DNA of 64,000 nucleotides from Selenomonas sp. (GCA_018052705.1 JAGPMW010000005.1:33016-97015); one strand, 5' to 3'; shown: positions 25,317 through 34,857, numbered from the stretch's first letter. Notes: generated from the letters alone by a model not told the origin. Numbers and translations are program-made.

Positions 25317-26185
25317 ACAGCAATTGCACCTGGTATCGTATCTATGGTCAGTGGCAGCTGCGGTCCAGCCTCGCCATCCAGATCACTTTCCAACGCTTCG
25401 GCCGCGCGAATGACAAAATGTTCAGCCTGTAGATGAAGAACGTACGCCTTGTCCGATATTGGTCTGCCCGCAACAAGGTCTGCTGTGACTGTCATAAGTC
25501 TTGGAATGCCACACTTACGGATGGCCAGCAAATCCAGCTTGCCATCCGTAACTGAAACATCCCTGGCTACGTTCTTCATACTGCCAACTACAGCACTATT
25601 GATGACCACGAACAAGAAGGCCTCAACCTCGTGCTGCCGGCCATCGGCTTCAATCGTAAGCGGGACAGCGCGAAACTTGGGCAGCTCACCGATGCCTTTA
25701 ATGTAATACGCCATCTTGCCAAGCGCATTCTTGAGCCGGGCATCAACCTCATGGGCAATAGACGTCATCATGCCGGCACTGGCCACATTAATGAAATAGG
25801 TGTCTCCGACCCTGCCGAGATCCATCCGTCTGAACTGTCCAGCCGCAATCTTATCAAAATAGACTTCCATATCCTCGTTGATCTTGAGATAGGTCGCAAA
25901 ATCATTCGATGTCCCACTGCCGATAATCCCCAATGGCAGGTCCAGTTGATGCTTCATCATGATATTGACACACTCATGAACTGTTCCATCTCCGCCAGCA
26001 GCCAGTATTCCATCAGGCTCTACTTCCCGGACAAAAGCAGCAAAATCTTCATTGCCTTCTTTTTTTGTACGATAAAGCAGCAACAAAATTCTTCGGCGCT
26101 GAAAGGCCTCAATCATCCCGTCCAGTTTGTTTTTAAACGCCGCATGGCCCGAGACCGGATTATAGAAGAGTACCAGCTTTTTCAA
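25307..26185 (-). CDS. diacylglycerol/lipid kinase family protein (YegS/BmrU type)
   Basis: 292 residues with the catalytic-domain motif AAGGDGTVHECVN (about 58) and the N-terminal FYNPVSGHA strand; GSGTSNDFATYL follows the family's GTxNDFA pattern. The start is TTG at 26185, eight bases after a perfect AGGAGG; no ATG fits. The substrate may be diacylglycerol or another lipid alcohol. The ribosome site lies directly behind the terminator of the upstream flippase gene, and the 3' end overlaps tmcAL on the other strand. Confidence 0.9.
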   Translation of the reverse strand: MKKLVLFYNPVSGHAAFKNKLDGMIEAFQRRRILLLLYRTKKEGNEDFAAFVREVEPDGILAAGGDGTVHECVNIMMKHQLDLPLGIIGSGTSNDFATYLKINEDMEVYFDKIAAGQFRRMDLGRVGDTYFINVASAGMMTSIAHEVDARLKNALGKMAYYIKGIGELPKFRAVPLTIEADGRQHEVEAFLFVVINSAVVGSMKNVARDVSVTDGKLDLLAIRKCGIPRLMTVTADLVAGRPISDKAYVLHLQAEHFVIRAAEALESDLDGEAGPQLPLTIDTIPGAIAVYC

Positions 26186-26198
26186 TGTATATGCCTCC

Positions 26199-26236
26199 TA
26201 AAAACGAGCAGCTTCACTCGCGCAGCTGCTCGTTTC
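26199..26236 (-). terminator. intrinsic terminator after the flippase gene
   Basis: Stem AAACGAGCAGCT (26235-26224) pairs with 26213-26202 around a 10-base loop and runs into TTTTT on the minus strand. The AGGAGG of the lipid kinase gene starts right after the T run. Confidence 0.85.
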
Positions 26237-26241
26237 TTTTG

Positions 26242-27906
26242 TTAATTTTCATCTGTCCTGAACACACCGATACGACGCAGGAATTTAATCATAATCCGGC
26301 CAATCATCGGCATACGCTGCAGGTCATCCTCGAGCAGACCGCCAATCAGCAGCATGACTGCAATATAAACTGCACAGCCGAAGAATACGGCACCAAACGT
26401 CGAAAGCACGCCAAGATGCCACCATGCCAGCGTCCAATCGTAGAAGAAGTACACGGCAGCCGCCATCACGGCAGCAGACACAATCGTCTTCAAAAGCTGG
26501 GGAATCTCCATGCGATAACCGATGAATTTATAGATGAAGATCAGATTGATGATGGCTGCCACTCCCATATCTGCCGCCGTTGCCCAGGCAGCGCCCATGA
26601 TGCCGAGCCACGGCAGTGCTGTGAGCTGCCAGTTCAGGACGACCTTGGCCACCGCCGCCAGGATCATATTGACCATCGGGATTGTCGGATGCCCAAGCCC
26701 CTGGAGGATTCCCGTCGAAACCTGATGTAAACCGAGCAAAATGATGCTGACGGCTGAAATCATAACCGCAGGTCCCGCCCCCGGCGCATTGTAGATAAGT
26801 GCCGAGATCGGCGTTGCCAAAACGAAAACGATAACAAACGCCGGAAAGCAGACAAAGTTCGAGATGCGGACCGAAGCAGCAGTCTGATTGTACACCCGCT
26901 TCATGTCCTTCAGCGCCCGCGCCTCGGAAATAGCCGGCACGATGCTCATAGCCATTGAGGCCGTAATAATGCAGGACAGATTGACAAGAGGAACCGCCAT
27001 ACCCGTCAGATAACCAAACAACTCCGTTGCTTCGTTGACACTATAGCCAGCCGCCTCGAGACGCTGCGGCACAATCATCAGGTCCAGATTCGATACAACT
27101 GGCAGCATGATGCTGGCTGCTGATACTGGCAGCGACAACTTAAAAATGCGCTTGATAATCAGCCAGGCAGGCTCTTTATCTGAGCCCGGCATTGGCTGCA
27201 GGTCATTACCGTAATCGCGCTCGATATCGCGGTTCAGCTTCCAGTGGAAATATACAAGCACCATAAGCCCGGCCATTGCTCCGGCCAAAGCTCCCAGCGA
27301 CGCACCAGCCGATGCGTAATCAAGGCCCCAGGGCAGCAGCAGCTCCGCCAGCAGAATCATTGTAATAACACGGAAAATCTGCTCCACGATCTGCGACACA
27401 GCAGTAGGAGTCATACGCTGCCACCCTTGCAGATACCCACGCGAACTCGCCAGCAGTGTTACGAAAAACACAGTTGGGGCAAGCACAACGATAGACTTAT
27501 AGGCACGCGCATCACGAACAAATTGCCAGTCAATCAGCCAGTCCGCCGCAAAATACGTCAAACCCGAAAAAACCAGACCTGTAAACAGCATAAGCGCCAT
27601 CGAGATGCTGAACACCCGCTTCGCTCCGTAGATATCCTTAACAGCTATGCGCTCCGCCGTGATGATTGATATAGCCACCGGCACCCCCGCCTGTGACACA
27701 GTCATCGCAAAGAAATAGATTGGGAAGGCCATCTGGTACAGCCCAATACCCTCACCACCAAGAATCCGGGATACAAAAATCCAGTTGAGCGAGCCGATGA
27801 CCTTGACAACAAAACCAGCAACGGTCAAGATAAATGTCCCCTTAAGGAACGACTCGCCCTTGCTGGATTTCTTTTCTTCAACTTCATGATTACTAATTGA
27901 AAACAC
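26242..27906 (-). CDS. SpoVB/MurJ-like flippase (polysaccharide/lipid-linked precursor exporter)
   Basis: 554 residues, about 14 hydrophobic segments, member of the MATE-like MVF superfamily. The typical start is SFLKGTFILTVAGFVVKVIGSLNWIFVSRILGGEGIGLYQMAFPIY. The group moves lipid-linked sugar precursors across the membrane; SpoVB and YtgP are relatives, and the name does not imply sporulation. The start is unusual: the GTG at 27906 lies inside the ribosome site AGGCGGTG, and the in-frame ATT at 27897 has the better distance. No ATG is in frame near it. Confidence 0.88.
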   Translation of the reverse strand: MFSISNHEVEEKKSSKGESFLKGTFILTVAGFVVKVIGSLNWIFVSRILGGEGIGLYQMAFPIYFFAMTVSQAGVPVAISIITAERIAVKDIYGAKRVFSISMALMLFTGLVFSGLTYFAADWLIDWQFVRDARAYKSIVVLAPTVFFVTLLASSRGYLQGWQRMTPTAVSQIVEQIFRVITMILLAELLLPWGLDYASAGASLGALAGAMAGLMVLVYFHWKLNRDIERDYGNDLQPMPGSDKEPAWLIIKRIFKLSLPVSAASIMLPVVSNLDLMIVPQRLEAAGYSVNEATELFGYLTGMAVPLVNLSCIITASMAMSIVPAISEARALKDMKRVYNQTAASVRISNFVCFPAFVIVFVLATPISALIYNAPGAGPAVMISAVSIILLGLHQVSTGILQGLGHPTIPMVNMILAAVAKVVLNWQLTALPWLGIMGAAWATAADMGVAAIINLIFIYKFIGYRMEIPQLLKTIVSAAVMAAAVYFFYDWTLAWWHLGVLSTFGAVFFGCAVYIAVMLLIGGLLEDDLQRMPMIGRIMIKFLRRIGVFRTDEN

Positions 27907-27953
27907 CGCCTATATTTATAAGACATGCCTTTGTGTACTTCGACACATCCGCT

Positions 27954-27996
27954 TTGCAAAATCGTTGCAATACCGCTATAATAGTGGTATTGCAAC
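27954..27996 (+). promoter_or_regulatory. promoter with overlapping 11-base palindrome (operator candidate)
   Basis: TTGCAA (27954-27959), a 17-base spacer and a perfect TATAAT (27977-27982) form a promoter for the HIT/GalT-like gene at 28056. GTTGCAATACC (27964-27974) and GGTATTGCAAC (27986-27996) are perfect inverted arms with the -10 box in the middle, so a bound dimer would block RNA polymerase. Confidence 0.7.
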
Positions 27997-28055
27997 ACTA
28001 TGGATTATACCATATATCGCCTGCATGTTTCCACTATTATTTCTGAGGAGTTCTC

Positions 28056-28838
28056 ATGAGCGACAATTTGCTTGATTTCGATATGCAAATCGGCCATAAA
28101 AAGCCAGAAACCATTATCCATAAGGAGAATCAGTGTCCATTCTGCGACCGCGAGCATTTGACGGATATCCTTGCTACCGATGGCGAGCTTATCCTGCTGC
28201 GCAACAAATACAACGTGCTCACCGGCACAGATCAGTTCGTGCTCATCGAGAGCAGCGTCTGCCACAGTGACATTCCCGATTATACACCGGATCATATGCA
28301 CCAGCTGATCCGCTTTGGCCTGCAGCAATGGCAAGCCCTGTTCGACTCGGGCCGGTACGCCGACGTCCTCTTCTTCAAGAACTACGGTCCCATGTCCGGA
28401 GGCACAATCCGCCATCCGCACATGCAGCTGATTGGCTGTCCAACGCTTGATCAGACTAAGCTGTTTAATCCCAAAGAATTTGCCGGCCCGTCCATTTGCC
28501 TGAAAAACGGTGTCAACTTCACCATCTCGGAGCATCCCCGCATCGGTTTTTGGGAACTCAACATCCTTCCGCCCGAGGTTGTCTATCCGGCCGCAATCGA
28601 TACTGCCGCCGATTTCATTCAATTGGGCACACGGTATTTATTGCACCACTTCAGCAAATTCTGCCATAGCTATAATATTTTCTTCTATCACCACGGGAAA
28701 CAAATCTATATCAAACTCATGCCGCGCTTTGCTACACCACCAGTATTTGTTGGCTACGGCATCCGCGTCCGCCCGACCAATATCGAAGACATGGTTCAGG
28801 AAATACGCACACTTTATCACTTGAACGAAGGAGTATAA
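28056..28838 (+). CDS. HIT-superfamily protein, GalT-like (DUF4931)
   Basis: 260 residues resembling galactose-1-phosphate uridylyltransferase and the DUF4931 group. It has CPFC near the N terminus (about 28-31, half of a zinc site) and the nucleotide-transfer motif GGTIRHPHMQLIG (about 111-123), where the central His would carry the nucleotide. It is shorter than full GalT, so the sugar substrate is unknown. A strong GAGGAG precedes the ATG. The promoter has a palindromic operator, and a small gene follows five bases after the stop. Confidence 0.82.
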   Translation: MSDNLLDFDMQIGHKKPETIIHKENQCPFCDREHLTDILATDGELILLRNKYNVLTGTDQFVLIESSVCHSDIPDYTPDHMHQLIRFGLQQWQALFDSGRYADVLFFKNYGPMSGGTIRHPHMQLIGCPTLDQTKLFNPKEFAGPSICLKNGVNFTISEHPRIGFWELNILPPEVVYPAAIDTAADFIQLGTRYLLHHFSKFCHSYNIFFYHHGKQIYIKLMPRFATPPVFVGYGIRVRPTNIEDMVQEIRTLYHLNEGV

Positions 28839-28842
28839 TTTT

Positions 28843-29187
28843 ATGTGGATCTATTGTGAGGATATCGCCTGGTCTACCGGCGCCTCCACCATTACCTGCC
28901 GCCGCTTCCATCGCAAACAGGCCTGCCTGCAATGGTTCGGCTACAACCTGATCCAGGATGACAGCAGTTACGCTGCCCTGACAAAAGCAAAACTTCACCG
29001 AATCCTGCACGACCGGCAGGCTTCATCGCGGTTGCAGTCAGAAGGCCAACAGCCGGGACAGTGCCTGACAGGAACTCGTACCATTTATTTCTTTGCTGCC
29101 TCAAAGCGGACTGCCCGCAGAGAAAACCTGCAGCCGCCAGCCACAATCTCGCGCAAACTCCTAAAGGCTCACTCCCTGCTGCGATAA
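28843..29187 (+). CDS. hypothetical protein (114 residues), operon partner of the GalT-like gene
   Basis: Starts at 28843 with AAGGAG nine bases upstream and lies four bases after the previous stop. The sequence begins MWIYCEDIAWSTGASTITCRRFHRK and is basic and Gln/Arg-rich. No domain or membrane segment is recognised. A perfect 19-base terminator follows, which supports a real two-gene operon. Confidence 0.7.
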   Translation: MWIYCEDIAWSTGASTITCRRFHRKQACLQWFGYNLIQDDSSYAALTKAKLHRILHDRQASSRLQSEGQQPGQCLTGTRTIYFFAASKRTARRENLQPPATISRKLLKAHSLLR

Positions 29188-29215
29188 ACCACTACTACAA
29201 AGAAACTGCCAACGC

Positions 29216-29258
29216 AAAAGACGTATCGATGATGTCTGCCATCATCGATACGTCTTTT
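29216..29258 (+). terminator. strong terminator, 19-base perfect stem
   Basis: 29216-29234 pairs without mismatch with 29240-29258 around TCTGC and is followed by further T residues. It ends the GalT-like operon; the A run on the other side lets it also work for the minus strand, although prfC ends 80 bases away. Confidence 0.92.
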
Positions 29259-29340
29259 TTCATCATCTCATCACTCGCCAGCTCAAAGCCTCATCAGCAG
29301 GATGCCGAAGGAACTCTTTTGCTATTCATGAAATATTTAC

Positions 29341-30966
29341 TCATGCTTCTTTCTTGTCGAACGGCACATGATTGAGCTGTAATTCCGGATTGTTATCTGT
29401 AATCCAGCCCAAGGCCCATTCGTTGTTGACCAGCAATACGGGGTTATGATGCCGGTCATAGACGAACATACCACGATCAGCCCCCTTGAGCTCGGCCGGT
29501 GTAACCTCACGGCCATCTTGGAACGCCATCCAGCGTGCAACCTCATAGGGCTGCATGTTCATCTCGATATCAACATTGTATTCATTTTTCAGCCGATACT
29601 CGAGCACCTCGAACTGCAAGGTGCCGACCGTCCCGACAATATATGAATCCATACCGGCACCAGCCTGTTGGAACAGCTGGATTGCACCTTCCTGCGTCAG
29701 CTGCTCGATCCCTTTCACAAACTGCTTGCGCTTCATGGTATCCTTAGCCTGGACACGTGCAAACTTCTCTGGCGGGAACACCGGGAAATCGGCATACTTG
29801 AATTTATGACTGCTGTCGCAGACTGTATCGCCGATGCCGAACACCCCCGGATCGAACAAACCAATGATATCACCCGGATAGGCGGTATCAATAATCTGCC
29901 GATCCTGCGCCAGGAACTGCTGCGGCTGAGACAGTTTGAGCATCTTGCCGCTGCGCTCATGCCAAACTTCCATATTACGCTCAAACTTACCTGAGCAAAT
30001 ACGAATAAAAGCAAGACGGTCACGATGAGCCGGGTTCATGTTCGCCTGAATCTTGAATACGAAACCGGAGAACTTCTCATCGTCCGGTACAATGATGCCA
30101 TCTGATGAATTACGTGACTGTGGCTGCGGTGCCATGCGGATATAACCTTCAAGGAAGTCCTGCACGCCAAAGTTCGTCATAGCCGAGCCAAAGAACATTG
30201 GTGTCAATTCGCCGGCATTGACCTTATCCATATCAAAATCTTCGCCGGCTTCATTGAGCAGCTCGATATCATCCTGCAAATTCTGCCAGACATCCTCGCC
30301 AATGCGCTCGATCATGACCGGATCACCTGGCTCATAGACATCCGCAATACGTGCTTCCTGCCCATGAGTCGTATCCGTAGCAAAAAGCAGCACCTTGTCA
30401 TTGCGACGGTCATAGACGCCCATATATTGGCCATCCTGCCCGATCGGCCAGTTCATCGGATAAGACCGTATCCCCAGAACATTCTCAATCTCATCCATCA
30501 GATCAATTGGAGCCTTGCCGTAATGATCCAGCTTGTTGACAAAAGTGAAGATAGGAATCTCCCGCTGCTTGCAGACCTTGAACAGTTTCTTGGTCTGTGC
30601 CTCGACACCTTTCGCTACATCAATGACCATGACTGCACTGTCCACGGCCATGAGTGTACGATAGGTATCCTCTGAGAAATCCTGATGCCCCGGCGTATCG
30701 AGAATATTGATACGGCAGCCATCATAGTCGAACTGCAGCACAGACGACGTAACCGAGATACCACGCTGCTTCTCAATCTCCATCCAGTCAGACACCGCGT
30801 GGCGCTGCGTCTTGCGCGACTTAATGGAACCTGCCAGATGAATCGCACCACCATAGAGCAAAAGTTTCTCAGTCAACGTCGTCTTACCAGCATCTGGATG
30901 CGAAATGATGGCAAAGGTACGACGCTTTTCTATTTCTTTATCAAGTTCTTCACTTAAAGATGACAA
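29341..30966 (-). CDS. prfC: peptide chain release factor 3
   Basis: GTPase that recycles RF1/RF2 after peptide release. The G1 motif is SHPDAGKTT (about 19-27), G3 DTPGHQDF and G4 NKLDH; the C-terminal domains are complete (541 residues). I choose the TTG at 30966: GGAGG lies seven bases upstream, and the product MSSLSEELDKEIEKRRTFAI matches the family start. An ATG 15 bases earlier would place the ribosome site inside the gene. It stands alone between two plus-strand genes. Confidence 0.95.
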   Translation of the reverse strand: MSSLSEELDKEIEKRRTFAIISHPDAGKTTLTEKLLLYGGAIHLAGSIKSRKTQRHAVSDWMEIEKQRGISVTSSVLQFDYDGCRINILDTPGHQDFSEDTYRTLMAVDSAVMVIDVAKGVEAQTKKLFKVCKQREIPIFTFVNKLDHYGKAPIDLMDEIENVLGIRSYPMNWPIGQDGQYMGVYDRRNDKVLLFATDTTHGQEARIADVYEPGDPVMIERIGEDVWQNLQDDIELLNEAGEDFDMDKVNAGELTPMFFGSAMTNFGVQDFLEGYIRMAPQPQSRNSSDGIIVPDDEKFSGFVFKIQANMNPAHRDRLAFIRICSGKFERNMEVWHERSGKMLKLSQPQQFLAQDRQIIDTAYPGDIIGLFDPGVFGIGDTVCDSSHKFKYADFPVFPPEKFARVQAKDTMKRKQFVKGIEQLTQEGAIQLFQQAGAGMDSYIVGTVGTLQFEVLEYRLKNEYNVDIEMNMQPYEVARWMAFQDGREVTPAELKGADRGMFVYDRHHNPVLLVNNEWALGWITDNNPELQLNHVPFDKKEA

Positions 30967-31087
30967 ATTAAATCCTCCCATTTGTAAATTACACTGATTC
31001 TTATTTTAGCATATTGATATATGTTATCGCAATATACGATTTTACCTGCTATACTATTGTCAATACTAGAAAATTTGGAGGCAACCT

Positions 31088-33094
31088 ATGGAAATCAAAA
31101 AATCCGTCTGTCCCTACGACTGCCCGGACTGCTGCGGGCTGCTGGTCTCGGTCGACCATGAGCGAGCAGTGCGGGTCACCGGCGATCCGGCACACTCCTT
31201 CACACGCGGTACGCTTTGTCCCAAGATGGCCCACTATGAGCGCACCGTTCATTCGCCTTTACGACTGACCACACCGTTGAAACGCACGGGGCCCAAGGGC
31301 AGTGGCCAGTTCACCCCGATCACCTGGGATGAAGCCATCAAGACTATCAGCACCCAATGGAAGACCATTATCCATGAACACGGAGCGGAAGCTATCCTGC
31401 CGTACTCCTATGCTGGCACCATGGGCACGATTCAGTATAGCGCAGGGCACAGCTTCTTCTATGCATTGGGAGCCTCCAGTCTGGACCGCACGATCTGTGC
31501 CCCGGCCAAATCACGCGGCTATCGGGATGTTATGGGTGGTACCCTTCCTACTGCCCCGCAGGAAGCCCAGCATAGTGACCTGATCCTGCTTTGGAGCATC
31601 AGCATGCTCGCAACCGATATCCACTTCAAGCACGACCTTGATCTTGCCCGAAAAAATGGTGCAAGGATCTGGTGCATCGATACCTACGAGACCCCGACGG
31701 CCCGCTATGCCGACGAGTTCACTTGTGTCCGGCCCGGCACTGACGGGGCTCTGGCCCTGGGGCTTATGCACATCATTGCCCGTGACGGATTGACGGATGA
31801 CTCTTTTATTACCCGCTATGTCCAAGGCTGGGACGAACTGCGCGATACAATACTTTCCCGCTATACACCAGAGTACACCAGTCAGCTCACTGGCGTACCA
31901 ACAGCGGTACTTGAGCAGCTCGCACAAGCCTATGCTGCAGCCCGCGCTCCCTTTATTCGTCTGGGCAGCGGACAGTCCCGCTATGGCAATGGCGCTATGA
32001 CTTCACGGCTCATCACCTGCCTGCCGGCCATCACTGGTGCCTTTCAGCATGCAGGAGGCGGCCTGCTGACCTCGACTTCCGGCAGTCATGCCTTTGACAA
32101 GAATATCATCCGTCACCCGGAGTGGGAAAAAACCGATATCCGGCATATCAATATGATAAAGCTTGGTGAGGTACTCAATAATGTGCAGCTCACGCCAGCC
32201 GTGAAAAGTCTTTATGTCTACTCATCAAACCCAGCCTGCACGGCTCCAGACCAACAGCAGGTATTACGCGGATTGGCCCGTGAGGACCTCTTCACCGTAG
32301 TGCATGAGCGTTTTCTTACAGATACAGCCCGCTACGCTGACATCATACTGCCAGCCACGACCTCACTTGAGCACGACGACATCTATTACTCTTATGGACA
32401 CTACACCATCCAGCGCGGCAATGCCGTTATCCCGCCTGTCGGCGAAAGCAAATCTAACTGGCAGGTTTTTCAGTTGCTGGCTGAAGCCATGGGGCTTGAT
32501 GATCCATTCTTCCGCCAAAGCGAGCAAGAGCTGATCCAGCAGCTCATTGCCAGCACTAAATCAGCCTGGCCGCTGCCTGTTCCACAAGAAAAACTGGCCG
32601 TCGGCGAACCAGTCGACCTGCCATTGCCTGACGACTACAAACTCTCTTTTGGAACGCCATCTGGCCGAATTGAAATTTTTAATCCCCGGATTACTCCAGC
32701 GTTGCCCGATTACTTTCCGGCACATGCCAGCAACGATGCCGAGCAGTTCTATTTCATCAATTCGCCGGATTCCCGGATATTGGACAGTTCATTCAATGAA
32801 CGACCCGAGCTGACCAAAGATCGGCTTATGACGCTGCTGATGCATCCATTGGACGCCAGACAGCTCAGCCTGCAGAATGGCGACACCGTTGTCGCAGAGA
32901 ACGCACGCGGTCAGGCAGCCTTTACGCTGGAACTTTCCGAGCACACTCACCGCGGCTGTGTCGTCAGCGAAGGCATCTGGTGGCAATCCCATATTGGCAG
33001 GCATAACACCAACGCCCTCACCTGGCAGCGGACCACCGATAAAGACGGTGGCAGCACATTCTATGATCTAAAAGTCAATATCCGCCACCAGTAA
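31088..33094 (+). CDS. molybdopterin-dependent oxidoreductase, large-subunit type, orphan
   Basis: 668 residues of the DMSO-reductase superfamily. The N terminus holds a [4Fe-4S] site with four cysteines in CPYDCPDCC (8, 12, 15 and 16) plus Cys44 in GTLCPK; the spacing differs from CxxCxxxC. The cofactor domains follow (DLILLWSISMLATDIH, YVYSSNPACTAPDQ, LPATTSLEHDD), ending in the C-terminal molybdopterin-binding barrel. No Sec codon or Tat signal is seen, so it is probably cytoplasmic. No electron-transfer or membrane subunit is nearby. The substrate is unknown. GGAGG precedes the ATG, and a long terminator follows. Confidence 0.88.
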   Translation: MEIKKSVCPYDCPDCCGLLVSVDHERAVRVTGDPAHSFTRGTLCPKMAHYERTVHSPLRLTTPLKRTGPKGSGQFTPITWDEAIKTISTQWKTIIHEHGAEAILPYSYAGTMGTIQYSAGHSFFYALGASSLDRTICAPAKSRGYRDVMGGTLPTAPQEAQHSDLILLWSISMLATDIHFKHDLDLARKNGARIWCIDTYETPTARYADEFTCVRPGTDGALALGLMHIIARDGLTDDSFITRYVQGWDELRDTILSRYTPEYTSQLTGVPTAVLEQLAQAYAAARAPFIRLGSGQSRYGNGAMTSRLITCLPAITGAFQHAGGGLLTSTSGSHAFDKNIIRHPEWEKTDIRHINMIKLGEVLNNVQLTPAVKSLYVYSSNPACTAPDQQQVLRGLAREDLFTVVHERFLTDTARYADIILPATTSLEHDDIYYSYGHYTIQRGNAVIPPVGESKSNWQVFQLLAEAMGLDDPFFRQSEQELIQQLIASTKSAWPLPVPQEKLAVGEPVDLPLPDDYKLSFGTPSGRIEIFNPRITPALPDYFPAHASNDAEQFYFINSPDSRILDSSFNERPELTKDRLMTLLMHPLDARQLSLQNGDTVVAENARGQAAFTLELSEHTHRGCVVSEGIWWQSHIGRHNTNALTWQRTTDKDGGSTFYDLKVNIRHQ

Positions 33095-33131
33095 ATGAAA
33101 AGCCTGTCCGGCATGGACAGGCTTTTCATTT
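33093..33131. terminator. bidirectional terminator between convergent genes
   Basis: A perfect 17-base stem (33093-33109 with 33115-33131) around GGCAT, with A/T-rich arms. It overlaps the stop codons of the oxidoreductase gene and of xth. Confidence 0.9.
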
Positions 33132-33894
33132 ACTCACTCATCGGCCGCAGCTCCAGCCCAACCGGGCAATGGTCACTGCCGAAAATTTCATTATGAATGG
33201 TTGCTGCAGCAATCTGCTGTTTCAGACGCTCGGAGGCAACAAAGTAATCAATGCGCCAGCCAGCATTCGTGTCCCGCGCTTTGCGCAGATAGGACCACCA
33301 GGTATAGATGCCCGTCTGCTCTGGATAAAGCGTCCGGAACGTATCAACAAACCCTGCCTGCAACAGTTCTGTGAACTTGCCGCGCTCCTCGTCAGTGAAG
33401 CCCGCATTATGATGATTTGTCCGCGGATTCTTCAGATCGATCTCCGTATGCGCAACATTGAGATCGCCACAGACAACAACCGGTTTCGTCTGGTCAAGCT
33501 TCTTCAGATACTCACGGAAAGCGTCTTCCCAAACCATGCGATAATCCAGCCGCTCCAGCTCACGTTTCGAGTTTGGCGTATAGACGGTTACCAGGTAGAG
33601 TTCCGGAAACTCCAACGTGATGACACGGCCTTCATGATCATGCTCCTCAATACCCAGACCATAGCTCACAGCAAGCGGCTCCACACGAGAAAATACTGCT
33701 GTTCCCGAATAGCCCTTACGCTCAGCACTGTTCCAATATTGCTTGTACCCCGGCAGCTCGAGAATAGCCTGATCTGGCTGCATTTTTGTTTCCTGCAGGC
33801 AAAACACATCCGCATCGAGCTGGCAGAACGACTCCATAAAGCCTTTTTTAAGACAAGCCCTGAGGCCATTGACATTCCAAGAAATAAATTTCAT
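33130..33894 (-). CDS. xth: exodeoxyribonuclease III (AP endonuclease)
   Basis: DNA repair enzyme that cuts at abasic sites. 254 residues: [13 protein letters not shown] (Asn metal ligand), CLQETKMQ (Glu), [16 protein letters not shown] (Tyr region), [17 protein letters not shown] (Asp/Asn) and [12 protein letters not shown] with the catalytic SDH. A GAGGG lies before the ATG. It sits directly upstream of the shared terminator and downstream of lepB. Confidence 0.96.
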   Translation of the reverse strand: MKFISWNVNGLRACLKKGFMESFCQLDADVFCLQETKMQPDQAILELPGYKQYWNSAERKGYSGTAVFSRVEPLAVSYGLGIEEHDHEGRVITLEFPELYLVTVYTPNSKRELERLDYRMVWEDAFREYLKKLDQTKPVVVCGDLNVAHTEIDLKNPRTNHHNAGFTDEERGKFTELLQAGFVDTFRTLYPEQTGIYTWWSYLRKARDTNAGWRIDYFVASERLKQQIAAATIHNEIFGSDHCPVGLELRPMSE

Positions 33895-33907
33895 GGTCAG
33901 CCCTCCA

Positions 33908-34429
33908 TCACGGCAGGGCCTTGAACTGTGCCAGCGGCCAGAACACGACCATCGCTTTGCCTTTGATCAGATCAAACGGTACAAATCCGACATCAGCAAA
34001 ACGGCTGTCCTCAGAATTGTTGCGGTTATCGCCCATGACAAAAATCGTTCCTTTCGGGACGGTCGACTTCGGATAGTCACTCTTGGTCTTCTCGAGAATA
34101 TAATCCTCGTTGAGCAGCTGGTCGTTGACGAACACGCGGCCATCCTTGATCTCAACCGTGTCCCCTGGGGTCGCAATGACACGCTTGATGAAATCCCGGC
34201 GCGTATCGCGCGGATACTGGAATACCAGAATCTCGCCCTTCTGCGGCTCACGGAAATTATAGATAAACTTATTGACCACCAGCCGCTCTTGTGACTGCAG
34301 TGTCGGCCGCATTGAAGGCCCGTCTACAATGTAGAGCTCCACGACAAACTCGCGGATGACGAATGCGAGCACAATGGCCACAACAATCGATATAATCCAA
34401 TCTTTAGCTTCTTCTCCTAATGAACTCAT
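33908..34429 (-). CDS. lepB: signal peptidase I
   Basis: Membrane-bound protease that removes signal peptides. 173 residues with one N-terminal membrane segment (about 11-28), the catalytic Ser in DGPSMRPTL (about 39) and the catalytic Lys in [13 protein letters not shown] (about 81); [11 protein letters not shown] is box E. The start follows GAGG. It lies after rplS, behind a terminator, the usual rplS-lepB order in Firmicutes. Confidence 0.96.
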   Translation of the reverse strand: MSSLGEEAKDWIISIVVAIVLAFVIREFVVELYIVDGPSMRPTLQSQERLVVNKFIYNFREPQKGEILVFQYPRDTRRDFIKRVIATPGDTVEIKDGRVFVNDQLLNEDYILEKTKSDYPKSTVPKGTIFVMGDNRNNSEDSRFADVGFVPFDLIKGKAMVVFWPLAQFKALP

Positions 34430-34462
34430 GCGGGTTCCTCCTCATTTGTTGAATGATCCGCT

Positions 34463-34496
34463 TAAACAAATAGGGACTGCCAAAAAGCAGTCCCTA
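34463..34496 (-). terminator. intrinsic terminator after rplS
   Basis: Stem TAGGGACTGC (34496-34487) pairs with 34480-34471 around a 6-base loop and is followed by TTTGTTT on the minus strand. lepB downstream needs readthrough or its own start. Confidence 0.85.
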
Positions 34497-34508
34497 CCGT
34501 TACGCAGA

Positions 34509-34850
34509 TTAGCGTTTTTCTTTGATACGAGCAGCTTTACCCGTAAGGTTGCGCAGATAATAAAGTTTTGCACGACGGACAACACCGCGGCTGACAACTT
34601 CGATCTGAGCAATACGCGGAGAATGAACCGGGAACACACGCTCAACGCCGATACCATAAGAGATACGACGAACCGTGAAAGTCTCACGGACACCTACGCC
34701 CTGACGAGCGATTACGCGGCCTTCAAAGACCTGAATACGCTCACGGGTACCCTCGACGATTTTCGCATGAACGCGAACCTTGTCACCAGGGCCAAAAGCC
34801 GGAATGTCCGAGCAGAGCTGTTCTTTCTCCAAAGTTTCGATAATGTTCAT
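34509..34850 (-). CDS. rplS: 50S ribosomal protein L19
   Basis: Large-subunit protein at the interface to the small subunit. 113 residues with the usual [23 protein letters not shown] and the [20 protein letters not shown] region. A strong AAGGAGGA lies upstream. It has its own promoter and a leader of about 90 bases, so it is probably a single-gene unit with partial readthrough to lepB. Confidence 0.97.
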   Translation of the reverse strand: MNIIETLEKEQLCSDIPAFGPGDKVRVHAKIVEGTRERIQVFEGRVIARQGVGVRETFTVRRISYGIGVERVFPVHSPRIAQIEVVSRGVVRRAKLYYLRNLTGKAARIKEKR

Positions 34851-34857
34851 TTGTATA

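Noticed and set aside
26242..27906. Sporulation gene because of the SpoVB similarity
   Set aside because: The family is broad and found in non-sporulating bacteria; no other sporulation gene is in the window.
28005..28622. 205-codon open frame on the minus strand
   Set aside because: Antisense to the GalT-like gene, which has promoter, ribosome site and motifs.
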